A stretch of DNA of 64,000 bases, from assembly GCF_023343835.1 (NCBI RefSeq), contig NC_064437.1, positions 3,610,001 to 3,674,000 on the forward strand, in the 5' to 3' direction. A program made the position numbers and the translations under genes. Below, piece after piece: positions 1 to 27,724 of this stretch. The stretch comes from Lagopus muta. Taxonomy: Eukaryota > Chordata > Aves > Galliformes > Phasianidae. How positions within the stretch are numbered: position 1 is the stretch's first letter; each line of letters opens with the position of its first letter. Below the pieces are notes generated by a model that saw only the letters and a program-made list of their open reading frames with translations, did no database searches and had not been told where the DNA came from.

Positions 1-577
1 CTGTGTGATTGAGAACAGGCAAATTAAGTCAGTAATCAGTGGGGACCATGGAAAACAGGATCTTAAACGTACCATTAAACTTTGGAGCATTGATTACATA
101 TCTGCTTTTTCCCATGAACCTCATACTTGGGATCTAAAAAGTGGCAATCTTAAATGCACTGTTTTTGACCTTCTGTAGTATAAATCACAACTCAAGTCTG
201 CACGGATAGCTTAGTTAAACACCAGGTTCTTAACTAGCCATCTATTATGAACAAGGAGACATTTGTATCCTCAAGGATACAGAGCATAGACATGTTGGAG
301 CTGGTAATACAGCAGTTTGGTCTGTTTAGCTCAGGCAGAACTAACTGCAAAGCACTGCTGACGGATTGCCCTGCCCTCCCTTCCAGCCTGGCCATACACT
401 CCTGCTCCAGGCTGGATGTGGGAGCTGAGCCAGCCTATTCCACAGCTGCACCTGGACAGAAGAGAGAAGCAGGGCTACAGGCACCCAGTATCAGGCTGTA
501 CCCTGCTCAGACATCTCTGTGTGATACCCCATCGCATGGCATTAACACAACCTGGAACTATAAAAACTGATCTGTGT
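1..577. other. Upstream flank, no gene seen
   Basis: No exon, RNA gene or recognisable repeat is visible. The open frames here are short, lack splice context and do not resemble known proteins. Confidence 0.5.
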
Positions 578-806
578 AGGATCACAAAATCACAAAGGCT
601 GGAAAAGACGCCTAAGGTCACCAAGCCCAACCCACCGCACTGCCTACATCCCTCAGCACCACATCCCCACAGCCCTGGATGGCCTCCAGGCCCGGTGACC
701 CCACCACTCCCCGGGCAGCAGTACCGGGGCTCGATGGCTCTTTCTGACAAGAATTTTCCCTAATATCCAACCTGAACCTCCACAGGCACAACTTAGGGCC
801 TTAGTT
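578..806 (-). mobile_element. CR1: CR1 LINE 3' end, reverse orientation
   Basis: Read on the - strand this matches the typical CR1 3' region: a TTGTGCC box, then GGTTGGATATTAGGG, a TCTTTTCCAGCCT box and a decayed ATTCTATG-like tail. The tail is diverged (TTTGTGATTTTGTGATCCT), which suggests an old copy. It lies just upstream of the MYSM1 CpG island. Boundaries are approximate. Confidence 0.8.
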
Positions 807-1098
807 AACTCACCCTGAGCGCTTCTCCTCAGAGCACTCCACCCCCTCCCCCCGCACCCCGAGCCCGCTCTCGCCCCGTTCAGACCCACCCTACACCTCC
901 TCTCTCTCCCCACACGGCACCACAGCCGCTGCCCCACGCCTGGCCCTCAGCTGCCCTCTCCCCGCCCGGCGCCCCGCCTACCCAGCGCCATCTCTCCGCC
1001 TCCGACCGGCGTCTCCTCAGGGCGCGGCTTCGCCTCTGCCTGTCGCGCGTGCGCTCGCCGCCAACTGGGCATGCGCAGAGTCCCTCGATTCTGCCTCG

Positions 1099-1128
1099 TC
1101 TCGCGAGACTGCGACTCTTCTCGCGAGA
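1099..1128. promoter_or_regulatory. Paired TCTCGCGAGA motifs
   Basis: Two perfect copies of the palindromic 10-mer TCTCGCGAGA occur at 1099-1108 and 1119-1128, exactly 20 bp apart, ending 17 bp before the MYSM1 ATG. This motif is a known CpG-island core-promoter element bound by BANP and linked to strong, sometimes bidirectional, initiation. The YY1-like ATGGCGGC overlaps the start codon at 1146-1153. Confidence 0.75.
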
Positions 1129-1145
1129 GGTGTGAGCCCGCTATC

Positions 1146-15561
<14,416 letters not shown>

Positions 15562-18500
15562 CAGTGTGATGGCTCAAACAAAACAAGTCTGGATCATTAT
15601 TTTTATTTTTTTAATTCTTATTTCACCCACCAATTTCTTTTCCTTCTTGCATTACATCAACGCTTTCAAAACTGTGACCCATTTTAATAGTAATAGTTAA
15701 AGTACCCAGTCTCTTTGTTTTGTTATGGTTCAAAGAAACTGAAGAACTTCTGGTGAGTGTGATCAGGCTACGTGAGGAGCAATTGCTGTTAACATATAGA
15801 GAAACCATGTATCACAGGGTCAGTGAATTATTTATAGCCCAGCCTGTGGTCTGGGAGGAGGACAGGCTGCCCACAGTACTGTGCTTCAGTCCTCGAGGAG
15901 AGTTGTCTCACGTTCTCTCACAGTTCTCTCTTTCAGGTTGGGAATTTTGTTGTCATGTATTTTTTTAATTGACAGGCACGTGTATCTGACACTCATGGAT
16001 TTGTTCCTTAGTGCTTTCAGAGTCTAAGCTCAAGTGAATTCACAGAGGGGGAACTGACCGCTTTGCTGAGATGAACGCTGTGTACTCAGAGCAGCTGTTT
16101 GGCATATTGTTTGCCATCTTGCTTTTATTTTGGGTGGAGAAGGCTGGCCACTTGTTGTCTTCTCATTACTAGTTGTGCTTGTTTCCAGTGGAAATGTGAA
16201 CTCCTGTTTGTTACAGGTTGCAGTCTTTCTGATCTTCCATTCTACAGGAAGATAATATATTTTTCTGTCAGATCATTGAGATTTGCCCACATTTAATTGC
16301 CAGTGTTTCCTGTGGAAACGAGCTCTTCATTGTTGGCAAGCGTAGAGCAACAAACAGAAGATTGTGTCTTTTTTGGGGGGAGGGACACAAAGAAAAACGT
16401 GCTTTAAACTTTGCCCTCTAAATCAAGAGGAGTTTTGACCTCAGTACACAGATTTATCTTGGGCAAAGTTTCTTAGATCTAAGAAATATATTTGAAAACA
16501 TGAAGCAAGCCAGAACGTGACTTTGTACTCATAGGGATAAAGAAGGATTTGATTCTTATTTGAAAAATACATGTGTATGTATATCTACTTCTACATCTAT
16601 AAATGGGATTTAAGATTTTATATGTTTAAATCTTCAGCTTTTCATCTGAAAAGCTTTAAAATTGTACAGTTGTATCCTAATGAGGGAACTCCTTGCAGAG
16701 TTTAGAATTACCTTCTTTCATCACGTCTCATAACGTCAGTTTCCAAGTGGAAGATGCAGAACATGAATGTGTGGAAGTCTGAGCAGTTGCTATTTGATGG
16801 TTCTCTCGGTGCACATTTGAGGATTATGGTCTGGAAAATGTTGGTGACTGTTCTTTCTCTTCTCTGCCAGGTGTGTTTGTGCACAGTTTTAGATCACACT
16901 GCTGTGTATAACTTACAAACTTGGTGCATCCATCTGTTTAAGGCATGCTGACTCTGCATATATTCGAAATCATCATCTTTGGGAATTCCTAATTAAAAAC
17001 ACTGCATGGCTTTCTGTATTTCTGATTTAGACAACACTCTTGGTGACAAAGCATTCTGTCCTGAGTTGGTTCTGTCCTGGATGATCTGCAGCATGAGGAA
17101 TTCTGCTGCAGTTTTACATAGGATACTCCAGAAAAATCATATGCTATATATTGTATGTACTAAAAGCTGTAGTTCTCCTATAAACTAGAAGGAAATTTCA
17201 GCCTCATATGTAACAGCAATATGAAGTAGATACCATTCTTTGTCCGTATACACGAATGTCAGTGTTACCAAAGTAGTGGTAAGAACGTGCTGGCTGCTTT
17301 TCTGCTTAAGAATTAAAGCAAGTTAAAGTAATACAGTTGTATTAATTGGTTTTAAGTCACATTAAGTCAGAAGAATTTGGAGTCAAACTCATTTCTGAAG
17401 CAGCTCAAATCTCCAGAGAATACTGTGCAGAACTGAGCTTTTGATACGCGTGCACACAAAGGCACCAGGTTTCCCAAGGGTGATCTGGTACCAAAGGTTT
17501 CCATGGGCTGTGTCTCAAAGTGCAGGAAGGGCGAGGGGGGCACGCAATGAGCTGGTAGTGCCACCGTAATCCTGTGTGACCACACTGTGTGGCATGAGGA
17601 TTGGAAATAGTGTGTTATCAGGGCAAGTAATCATTCTGTGGGCAGGAGTCATGGTAAGAAGTACTCTGCTTTTTGTCCTTTGTCTTTGTGTCTAATAATG
17701 AGCTTGGAAGTTGTGTGCTTCTGAGATGTATGCTACTAATACTGTCGGTTCTGCTACCAAACACATACAAGGCATTAAATACGTTTATTGAGAAGCTCGG
17801 TGTTTTTTCATTGGATTTTTTTCTTATGTTAGCTCTGTTTTAGGACAAATACTGCAGGCTAATGTATTTTTTTGTTTATGTAAGACCCCACGTCTCGTCT
17901 AACCAAGCATTTCCTCCAGAGAGGGGGAATGCTTGAGCAGCAATTGGAACGATGGAATTCAAACTGGGAGAGTCACCCCTGCATCCTAAGATGTAGCTCT
18001 TGGCCATTTGTTGTCTGAGTGAAGTTTTGCTGCCCCAGTAACCAGCAGCACTTTTTCACAGCTATTTATACCTTGTTCATGGTGAGGATGGGGGGCTTGT
18101 CCATATTCCTTTGAATATTTTTTCCCCTTTCGCTCACTTCTTTGATATTCCTGACTGATGGTATCCAAGAATCTGTTAATAAAGACTGAATATTCTGTAC
18201 TTCAGAAGATGCGTTCCAAACTTTTAATAGCTTCTTGAAGATAACATCTGCTATTGCTTTATTTGAAGCCGGTCAGAATGAAGAATTGGTTCAGCTCAGT
18301 GTAATACCACTAGAGGGAGCTTAGGTACAGATGATACGAAAAAGTAAACTACAGAATACAGCAGAAATGATTGTCATTTTGAACTAAGAGCGAGAACTAT
18401 TCTTACTTATGTATGCAGCCTTGCGGTCAGTGATTAAGTTCTGTGGGCAGTAGCTTGTATGCTGTTGCTTTTGTTTGTTCTTACCAACTCTCTGCTCTGA

Positions 18501-21500
18501 TCTCCAGAAAATTAGGATGGTTTGTGGCAGGGATGCTGAGATGGTAGAGCTGTATTTGCACGCTATTTCCTTAGAAACAATTCTAGCAGCCTAGCTGTAG
18601 GATCACTGAAATAATATCATGCAGTTTTTCTCTCTCCCTCGCCACCACAGGCAACTGCATTGACTTCTGAAGGTGGTCATCAAGTTATCTTTCAAACTGC
18701 TGTATGCATTACCCAAATTTCATTCAAGTGTGTTGGCTATAGCTCTATTCCTGCTGCGCCAGCAGGGAACTTGATCTGCTAGGAGTTTCTGGGCAAGGAG
18801 AACATTGTTGAGTAGCGGAGAGAGAAGCTGTGCAGGCGAAAAGCAGGCTGCACTGAGGTGTGCAGCACACTGCAGTGTGCCACCTGCGCTGGGGCAGAGC
18901 AGTGTAGCTCAGCACTGCAAGGGAAGGAAACAGTGCAAAGGAAACACTGCTGCAAAACTGTGAGGGAAATGGGGATGTGTGTGGCGTGGCTGCAGAGCCA
19001 GCGCATGGGAAGTTGCTCGTTCGTGTCTCAGGGAACGTGGTAATGGTGTTTGATACTGAACAAAGCATTTAATGGCCTAGATGAAAGCCTTCTGGTCGTT
19101 TAATTGGAAGTGCCTTGCTGTTTTACACAGACCTACTGCCCTATTTTGATGAGACTTAAAATTGTGCAGAAAAATTGTTTCCATGGAAGCAGAGATCACA
19201 AAAGAAATAACACTCCGTGTTTCCTGCAGGATTCCTTTTACAGCCTGCTGTTCCCAGCAATTAACTCTTGTAGTGCTGTTACAGTTTAGCATGGGTTCAA
19301 GGAGGTAACAGAAAATAATACCTTGAGGGACTGTGTATATATAGTTGACTTTTTTTCCTTTCCTGCCTTTGAAAGAAATCTGTTCTCTGCATGTTTACAG
19401 AGGGAAAATCTACAGTGGGGAAAAAAAGTTAATGGAGGAGTACACGCTACTTTGGCAAATTATGGAACTCGGTCAGGGAAACTTGAAGTTATTCCTGCTT
19501 TCCCCTTTTCTTGCCTCAGTTTTACATTTTTTTTTTTTTTTGGTGACTAAAAGCACTGCTGTGTACTCTGAACCAGCTTTGATGGAAGCAGCAATTAATG
19601 GAGTTTTTAATTAAGGTAACAGTAGTGAGAATCATCACCAGCAGGGAAGTCAGACCATCTGTTTTAATTGCCTGTCATTTTTCTTCCATACATTACTTCT
19701 GAAAAACCACTGCGTTATTCTGTTTCACTGTGTCTGTAAGGAAGGAGAAACTACCAAATGGTGATGGGAGGCTCAGACCAAGGCTGAGCATCGCATGAGG
19801 AAAGTGCTGTCACCTAAAAACCTTGGCTCAATAAAGTGCTTTCAGAGCACAAGGGCGGCTCAGCTCTCAGCCATACAGCAATTGCTGTAGTTTCTTTGGA
19901 ATCTGGTTATGAGCTGTAACATTTTATAGCTGGTGAGGGTCCTCAGTGAGACATCTCAGAGGGCAAAAACAAAGGCTGCTCTCTGAAGTGCATAACGTCA
20001 AATAAAGACGTAGCATGAGGACGTAGCTGACAGTTAAATAGATTTTGACTTTGAAGGAAGGATATGGATTTTATGTATTTCTAAGATAGGGAAATTAATT
20101 ACTTGGAAATAAAAATGACATGAGAGTTGGGATGTAGTACATTTGTAAAAAAAACAAACAAAAAAACCCTCAAAGTGGGAAACTGAATTACTTGGTGATT
20201 TCATAAAAAATGTATCAGTAGTTCACAATGACTTCCTACAGCTCTTCAATGCTGATATTTTAATCCTAGAGGAGGGGAAGTGAAGAGGTGCAGTAATGAG
20301 CTATAGGTCTGAAGAGGAGCCAGGAATGATTTGAAGAACTTGCCTCATCTTTGCTGCCCTAAGTAGTGTGAATTTCTATGGCTGATTTAGAAACAGGAGG
20401 AGGTCTATGGACAGATTATGGAGTGAGAGAGAGTGTTTACATCTGCAGCTTCAATTCTAAACCTACACCATGTCATTAATGCTCATCGGTAGCCAGGGTA
20501 GCTTCCTACTGTTCACATACACACAAGTCATCATTACAGGCAGCCCTGCTCGTGGTGATTTAAAGCAGGTCAGGCCCTCAGGAAAACAGAACAGGCCAAA
20601 AGAATTGTCTGCAAGGCAGCACAGAAGTTGTGCAGATGGGAGAATGGTGCTGTTCAAAATAATGATTTATAACGGGTCTGACACCATTTGACAAACAGAT
20701 AGATGACTTAATGCTAACTGGAAATTGTGGTTCATGCTTTGTAAATCATCATTAAGACACTTGGGAGCCACTGGAGTGTAGTGTGATAGGCATTACTCAA
20801 AGTTCAGACTGAAAAATTTCTTCAGAAACCACTAACAACTTTGTAAGGGTAATGAAAGTTAGGAAATTAGCATTCCTAATACTGCTTTGGGATGAGTAGG
20901 AAAAGGGAAGCTTTCTGTAGTGGAAGCTGAGATGGCTCTCCTATGCTAAGTAAAAGTTCATCAAACTGATGAATTGTCTTTCTACCTGAGTTGGCAGCTG
21001 CTTCGGGGTTCTGTTGGATCATACATAAAATAAAACCCTCTGCAGTTTTATAAGGATGTGAAAGTGGCATCTGGACAGTGGATGATACAGAAGTTACGTA
21101 AGAGGTAGGAAAAATCACAATGAACATAGAGGAGTAGGATTGCCTCGGATGAGTGGGACTTCCTCCAAAAGAAATGGGGGAAGTTCCTTACAGATGCATT
21201 TGTCTGTGGGCTCCATAAAAATCCTGACAAGAGAAGAAGGTGAGGTGAAGCCTTGTGCTCTAATCTATAAGCTCAATGCAGGAGCTATGCTTTGGGTCTG
21301 CTTTTGCCTCCTCTGTGTTGCTCCCTCACCACGAGGGATGTCAGGCATCTGGGCAATCAGTGCTGCCCACTTAGAAATAATAGATGAAAGCGCAGCTCCT
21401 CTGGCATCTGGGCATGAGAGACCAGTTGTTTTAGAAGAACTTGTTTGTCAGGTCTGATTGTACTTTGAAGAAAGGAGCCGCACAACAGCGTGTAGAAACA

Positions 21501-21519
21501 AGCAGAGTCCCCTAGCAGA
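15562..21519. other. MYSM1-TACSTD2 intergenic / MYSM1 3' UTR
   Basis: No coding exon is visible. The first part should be MYSM1 3' UTR. Possible poly(A) signals AATAAA occur at 18178-18183 and 19830-19835, but I cannot say which, if either, is used. The rest is AT-rich with short chance frames. Confidence 0.5.
18865..18880. repeat. 16-bp perfect palindrome
   Basis: GCACACTGCAGTGTGC is its own reverse complement and sits in a locally GC-richer patch. Flanking AGGTG and CACCT extend the pairing with a bulge. No function is inferred. Confidence 0.8.
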
Positions 21520-21525
21520 TATAAG
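21520..21525 (+). promoter_or_regulatory. TACSTD2: Possible TATA box for TACSTD2
   Basis: TATAAG lies 61 bp before the TACSTD2 ATG. Initiation about 30 bp downstream would give a 5' UTR of about 30 nt. The region is not a CpG island, unlike the two neighbouring genes, which fits tissue-restricted expression. Confidence 0.4.
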
Positions 21526-21580
21526 CTCCAGACAACGCTTGCTGCCACTTCCAGCTGTACCCACACGTTGTGCCTGCACT

Positions 21581-22489
21581 ATGGAGCCTCTGCTTGGGGT
21601 TACGCTGGGTTTGATTCTGATGGTAGCTTCATCAGCACGGAGCTGTAACTGCGTGACCAATAAGTGGACAGTATGCGACCAGGATGCATCTGGCAACTGC
21701 ACCTGCAGGCTGGTAGGTTCAGATCATGCAGTAGATTGTTCGACGCTGACTTCAAAATGCTTGCTGATGAAGGCAGAAATGTCTGTCCTGAAGCTCTCCT
21801 ACAGACCTCGGGTTAAGCTGCTGGATGGTGGCATTTACGATCCAGACTGCGAGGACAGCGGTATCTTCAAAGCCAGACAGTGTGACGAAGCTGGAACTTG
21901 CTGGTGCGTGAACACAGCTGGAATAAGAAGAACTAGAAAAGGTGACAAAAATTTGATATGCAATGAACTGATAAGAACAAACTGGGTCGACATCGAACTG
22001 AAGCACAAAGAAACATCCCATTACTTCGAAGCTCTTGATGTAGCAGAAGCCCTGACACGTCTGTTTGAGAGCCGGTACAAACTGCGACCCAAATACATCG
22101 CAGCTGTGAAGTACGATTCCCCATTTATCCAAATCCACCTAAAACAGAATAACTTGAAGCAGCGGGACGTAGATATAGTTGATGTAGCCTATTACTTGGA
22201 AAAAGACATAACAGGGGACTCTGTGTTTCATTCTGACAGCACGTTTCTTGTCTCTGTTAATGGGAAAGATCTGGCTATTGAAAATATACGCATTTACTAC
22301 GTTGATGAAAAGCCACCAGTGTTTAGCATGAAGCAACTGCTTGTTGATATCAGTGCTGTGGTGGCAGTGGCAATACTGCCTGCTGGTTTCGTCACTATTT
22401 TGGTGATTGTTCTGTGCCAGAGGAGAAAATACAGAAAAATTAAGATCGAAAAGATGAGTGAAACAGAAGGACAAATTCTAGAGCTCTAA
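21581..22489 (+). CDS. TACSTD2: TACSTD2 (TROP2), epithelial surface glycoprotein, intronless
   Basis: Type I membrane protein of the EpCAM/TROP2 family, 302 aa against 323 in human. Signal peptide about 1-20. The N-terminal Cys-rich module starts at Cys22/Cys24. The thyroglobulin type-1 domain spans about 52-127 with Cys-Trp-Cys-Val at 107-110 and the VDCSTLTSKC block shared with human. The membrane-proximal domain runs to about 250, the TM segment is about 255-279, and a short basic tail with Lys/Arg-rich juxtamembrane residues and Ser293 follows. The first ATG has A at -3 and G at +4. An open frame extends upstream to about 21458 but has no ATG. The single exon is expected: TACSTD2 is known as an intronless gene derived from an EPCAM-like ancestor. 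The family is cleaved by regulated intramembrane proteolysis. Confidence 0.95.
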   Translation: MEPLLGVTLGLILMVASSARSCNCVTNKWTVCDQDASGNCTCRLVGSDHAVDCSTLTSKCLLMKAEMSVLKLSYRPRVKLLDGGIYDPDCEDSGIFKARQCDEAGTCWCVNTAGIRRTRKGDKNLICNELIRTNWVDIELKHKETSHYFEALDVAEALTRLFESRYKLRPKYIAAVKYDSPFIQIHLKQNNLKQRDVDIVDVAYYLEKDITGDSVFHSDSTFLVSVNGKDLAIENIRIYYVDEKPPVFSMKQLLVDISAVVAVAILPAGFVTILVIVLCQRRKYRKIKIEKMSETEGQILEL

Positions 22490-22851
22490 TCTGACAGAAA
22501 AAATCTGCAACTTCAGCAACCAGGCAGAGGTGGGAAGGGCAAAATAAGAAGAATGAACAGACTCTGTGTAATGTGGGTGGATTTTGAGTTGTCTCCCGTT
22601 TTATAGGAATTGACAAAGCACTCATTTTGAATTATTCTACTACAAAAACAACTTTTCCTTGGGGATAAATTAATCTAGGAGTTGGTAACTGAAATCTGGG
22701 ACCAAAAGTCTCAGTTCGGAAGCTACACAAAGTGTAACTGATATTTTGTGCCAATATAGCATACGTGCACTTGTACTGCAGACTTCATTCGCTTGCTTAA
22801 TATTTAAGCCAAGGTTCCTCATGTGTTTGCTTAGAGCAAAATAATAACAGC

Positions 22852-22857
22852 AATAAA
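22852..22857 (+). terminator. TACSTD2: TACSTD2 poly(A) signal
   Basis: AATAAA 363 bp after the TACSTD2 stop, followed by a T-rich stretch. It is the first canonical signal downstream. Confidence 0.65.
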
Positions 22858-25800
22858 AATGTTTTAAAAGTCTTCAAAGTTGCTGGAACTTCTTTTTGTC
22901 AACGATTAATTTTGTCGGTGTCTCTAATCAAATAAATTGGGATAAAATACCTCTATTGCTGATGGCTTTGATGCAGTCAAGTGTTAGCAGGCAGCACTGT
23001 GGTCACTTCCATTTGTGCAGGGCCTCAGTTCTTTGTATTCAGGTGGAACTCAGCTTTCCCAGCTCCCGGTCTGGCATTCAGTCAGCAATGATCCCTTGAT
23101 CCCACTGTAAGTTAACCTTGTTTTTCTTTCCAAATTCAGATAGTAGCTTTCCATCTACCTAAATATCCCTCGTAGTTGTGGCAGAGGAGATATTTTTTGG
23201 TTTTTAACAGTTTTACACAACTGCTACATAAAGCTAATAAAACACTTTATTTAGTAGAGCTGCAAGGGGAATTTCAGCAGTGTAATTGCTGCAGAGTCCA
23301 AAACCACAACCCCATCCCAAATACAGGAATCTGTCTGGGGAATGACTGGCTACTGGGAAAAGAGTGAAGATAGTTTGGTTCTGTTTCTGCCTGTTTATCA
23401 TGGAAGAAGAATGGACTTGGATTTGGGAGCAGGGGGTGTTATTTCTGACAGCATACAGCATCACTACTGATTTCTCACCTACTGGAAAAACACCGGATGG
23501 GCAGATGCATCACCTTTCCCCCAGATCAGATTTTTACAGCTACATTAGCAACATAATGCAAATGAAATAAACCAAATAAAGATAACCAGTGTTAACGAGA
23601 GGCTGTGTGCTATCATTTAGCCGCATTATGTAACAGAGGGAGTGATCACTTTAACTATGCAGAGCTATCTGTTGCCTAAATTACATTGTGCAGTTCTGAC
23701 TGGGGAAAGTCTGCCTTGGTTTGAAAACTGAAAACAGCTCCCACAGAAAGAACCCCTGGCTCTAAGCTACAGCTCAGGAGAGGCTAATGCTGCCCTCTGC
23801 ATACAGCGCTGTCTTAGTTCAACTGACTGAAGTGGGCTTTAGTCTTTCCTTTTAGCTTTTAGTTTAAAAAACAAATAGACTTTTTTTTTTTAGCCGCCGG
23901 AAAGTGCCAGTTGCAATCCAGCATTAGAGCAAGGAAATGAAAGATAAGGATTCACAGAGGGATTAAAAGCCTCCTCAACTCTGCTCCCTCTGCCGCCCTG
24001 GTGAAAACCATGCCTGCTTCCATATGCAAGTATGTACTCAAAGGGTTGGCACATCATCCCTGCATTAGTTTGCAAATTATTGGTGTGTCTGCATTCTCTA
24101 GGTTCCCATACCTGTATTTAAAGATGGTTGTGGCAGCAGATCCTACACTTCAGCCAGCCTGAAGCCTGACCTAGCTCTTATCAGTGCTAACGCAGTCCAA
24201 ACCCGCTGCTGTTCTGGATGACAAAGAATCTCTCCTCGTCTCATCTTTCCCCAGTTAGGACTGATCTCTGTAGGGCTCTTTGCACTGGGACTACAGCAAG
24301 ATGAGGTTAACTCCTATGCCATACCCATCCCTTCTTGTTTGGATAATAAAACATTAGCGTGTCTGTGATGGTGAGCACTGCATGACAACAGGACACAGGA
24401 TCCCCCCAGTAGTCCTTAAAATGTCCCTAAAAGTGTCAGGGAGTCACTTAGAAATAAGAGCTGACACACTGAAATCTCTTTTTCAGAGAAAAAAAAGTAA
24501 CAAATAGACCTTTCTTTCATTTCTCTTGGCTGGAATGATTACTGCTATTAAACAGACTGTCCTACTTGTGCAAGTATTCAGGTATAATTACCCTTTCCAA
24601 ACCATCTCCATTGATTAGTTGGAGGGTTTAAGTACAGCATCTGTCTTCTGTATGCTAAAATACATCTTGAGTTATTGCAATTACTTTCAGAGCAGGAAAA
24701 AACAACTTTTGGCATTTATATAACTATTCACAGCAGCTCCCAACAGAATTCTTTGTACTGGTTTTTATCTGGTGAAGATTTCACACACTTCAGGCAGCCT
24801 GACAATATTCACATCTCATTTTCATGCCCATCCCTTCTGCCTGAGGGATAACACTCTCACAGTCCTACTCCAGCACAAATCAAGTGCCACAGAAACAATT
24901 AGGGATATTTCATATTATCTAAGTGAAATAATGAGAATATATTTAATTTTCCACTGAGATTTTTACATATGGGCACAACAATACTGGTTTTGCTTGAAAT
25001 AAATGGATTCATAAGGCCTGAGAACAGAAATCTCTGCGTTTCTGCTAGCCTGATTTTATCCAAAAAAACAAAGTGGAACGACTGCAGAGTAATGGAGGTG
25101 GCACTGCTGCAGTCACTGCACTGCACAGTGCAGAAATGCTCAGCTCTCCCCACTCTTACCACACATCTGTCGAATTCTCTTTTTTTCCTGTCCTCATGTG
25201 CTCTTTTCTGCTGTTAGAGATACACCACCTTTACAACTGTCTCAATTCTGCCGAAGGACTTAAGTGAAATCTCCAGTACCAAAAGTTAATGAGTGCTCCA
25301 TTTCTAAGTCTCTCTAAATAAATTTCCTGCTTTAGAGTAGAAAAATTCTGTGGTGTTTGCTATTTGAACTGGGATATTTTGTACACAGTTGCTTTAAAAA
25401 CCATTTCCAAATTAATTGCAAGAATTAAAAAAAAAAAAATTGAGGGATAGATTCTCAGAATTTCTGCCAGTTTTGCAACTGCTAAGCGTTCAATTCACAC
25501 TTTAAAGTGCAATGATTGTCAGATACACCCAGCTACCAGCAACAGGGAATGCTGGAGATCATTTGCATTATAAAGACATCTTAAACGGCTCAAAAATCAG
25601 GAGCTCTTCAAAAGTATTGGATCCGGATGTTTACATTTGGTTCCTTAACTCTAAATATCTCGTCTGTATTTAGGCTACTCTGAAAAACTACTGAGTGCAC
25701 TTTGCCCTGGACTGACCAGAAGCCTGGGTCAGCAAGGCACTCATTGTGTGACTCAGTACAAGTCTGATGACAGCACTGCACGATTCCCAAGATGCTAGGA

Positions 25801-26730
25801 CTCAAGAAATGACACTAGCAAGCTGGGAAATCCAAACCAATTCACTGGTAGCAGGAGATCCAATAATCATTCGTGACTCTTACAGAGTCTTTTATTAAAA
25901 TACAACATTGCAAGCAAATGAGATCACTCTGCCTCTTCACGGATGCTTTGGAAGGGACTATACTGAATTTTACAACAACTTCTATAGTCCTGCAGTAGTT
26001 TTCCATTCCGTTGAGTAACTTCATCTTCTAGATCGTAATTTTACTTTTTTTAAACTATACTGTAACACATAAACAGCAGAAATAATGATTACTTATTAAC
26101 AAATAGATACATATCTACTAGCATCCACGTTCAGGTATGTCAGTGGGACAATGACAGGTTAGCTAATATGATATGTACACAACACAGAGCACTCAGTGGA
26201 TTGAGACTGGATCTGGTGAACAACATTTGGAAGAACTTCAATAATAATGACACGTTAACTGTTCTTTGAAGTTCACATGAACTCCTTGGATTTCTGCTGG
26301 TCAAACGGACATAAGTAGCATTAAATCCAATTTATGACTTGCAGAAGGCTGATAGACTTTATTGTTTCTGACAAGATTTTAGCCTGCCACTGATGAGCAG
26401 ATGTGAATTACTTTGAAACTTGAATGACAAAACCATCACTCACGATTGTTGGTTCTCTTTTCTGCCTAGATTTAAATAAAAGATAAACATTTTGCCATAC
26501 GTTGTTTTTTTTTTCACTTAAAAATGAATACTTTACATTTTAAGTGACAACTTTTTAATTGTCAGGATTAAAATTGGTACTAGGAAGATGTTAATATAAA
26601 AGGCTTCCACTTGAATATACAGAAAAATCATTAATGTTTACAGTTACCTTGTTTTTAATTATTTTTATTGGATTTCATATTTGGCAACTGCATCCAACTT
26701 TGAGGTCAGCCCTCTTCCAAACAGAATATA
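22858..26730. other. TACSTD2-OMA1 intergenic, no gene seen
   Basis: AT-rich sequence with only short open frames on either strand. I saw no splice-flanked coding segment and no clear repeat. Confidence 0.5.
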
Positions 26731-26781
26731 GGACCAAATTACCTCCAAGAGATCCCTTCCAGCCTGTATTACTCTATGATT
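26731..26781 (+). mobile_element. CR1: CR1 3' tail fragment
   Basis: Short fragment with a GAGATCCCTTCCAGCCTGTATTACTCTATGATT-like end, the diagnostic CR1 terminus in decayed form. The upstream CR1 body is not obvious. Confidence 0.6.
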
Positions 26782-27724
26782 ACACAACCCAGAATAAAAG
26801 ATTTGTAAGAAATCGATTTGAGTTGCAATGATCTTTGTAACACACATCCTCTCACTAAAAAAAAAAACAAGCTCCAGCTCTATGAGACAAAGACTCAAAA
26901 ATACCAAAGACATGGCAGTACTGCCAACTGCTTGAGTGAAGGGTTTTAAACATGAACATTTCATTCAGTTTAGTGTGACTACTTACAGTAATACACAGAG
27001 ATTGGATACATCTACACAGGCCTTCTGGTCATCTTCAGAAATGCAAATTACAGACTTCTTTTGAAGAAGAGATGAGGCTAGCAACAAAATCTCAGCACAG
27101 AAGTTTCTTCAAAAAAGAAAAAAGTTACATGTATAGTTGCTAAAATTTAAGAGAAGCCATGGTGAAAATCACTAGATCTATTTTATTATTTATTATCTCC
27201 AAATTGGCAATTTGGAGAAAAACACCACTTCATCACCAATTGCTCAACCGCCTTCCAGATTTTCAGAGATGCAGTTCATGTCAGTATCTGATAGAAAGAT
27301 CCTATAATTATCTGTGTTGTATTTGCTGCTTGTCTGCTTTGAAATCTTAATTGTAAGTGACAAAACTTGTGGAGAAGTGCAGAACACAATTCTTTATGCA
27401 CTCAAAACACTTTATGCCCCATCTTTATGCACTCAAAACTCAAAAACACACAAAAAAATCCAGTGATTTTAATAGGAATGAGGAATGAGGTGAGGTTTAA
27501 TAGGTGAGGCAGGAATGCAGAAATAGCTCTAATAGCCTCTAAGCAGACAGGTAAATAATGAATCCAGATGAACAAATAATAGCAAAAACAAAACAAAACA
27601 AATGTTCAGCTGGTTTAATATAAAATGGAGTCTCTGAGGTGGAAGAATGAGATTTGCTCCACAGACCAAACAAGAGAAGGTACTCACGCTTGGCTTAGGA
27701 AGGGAGAATTCTACATGAAGAAAA

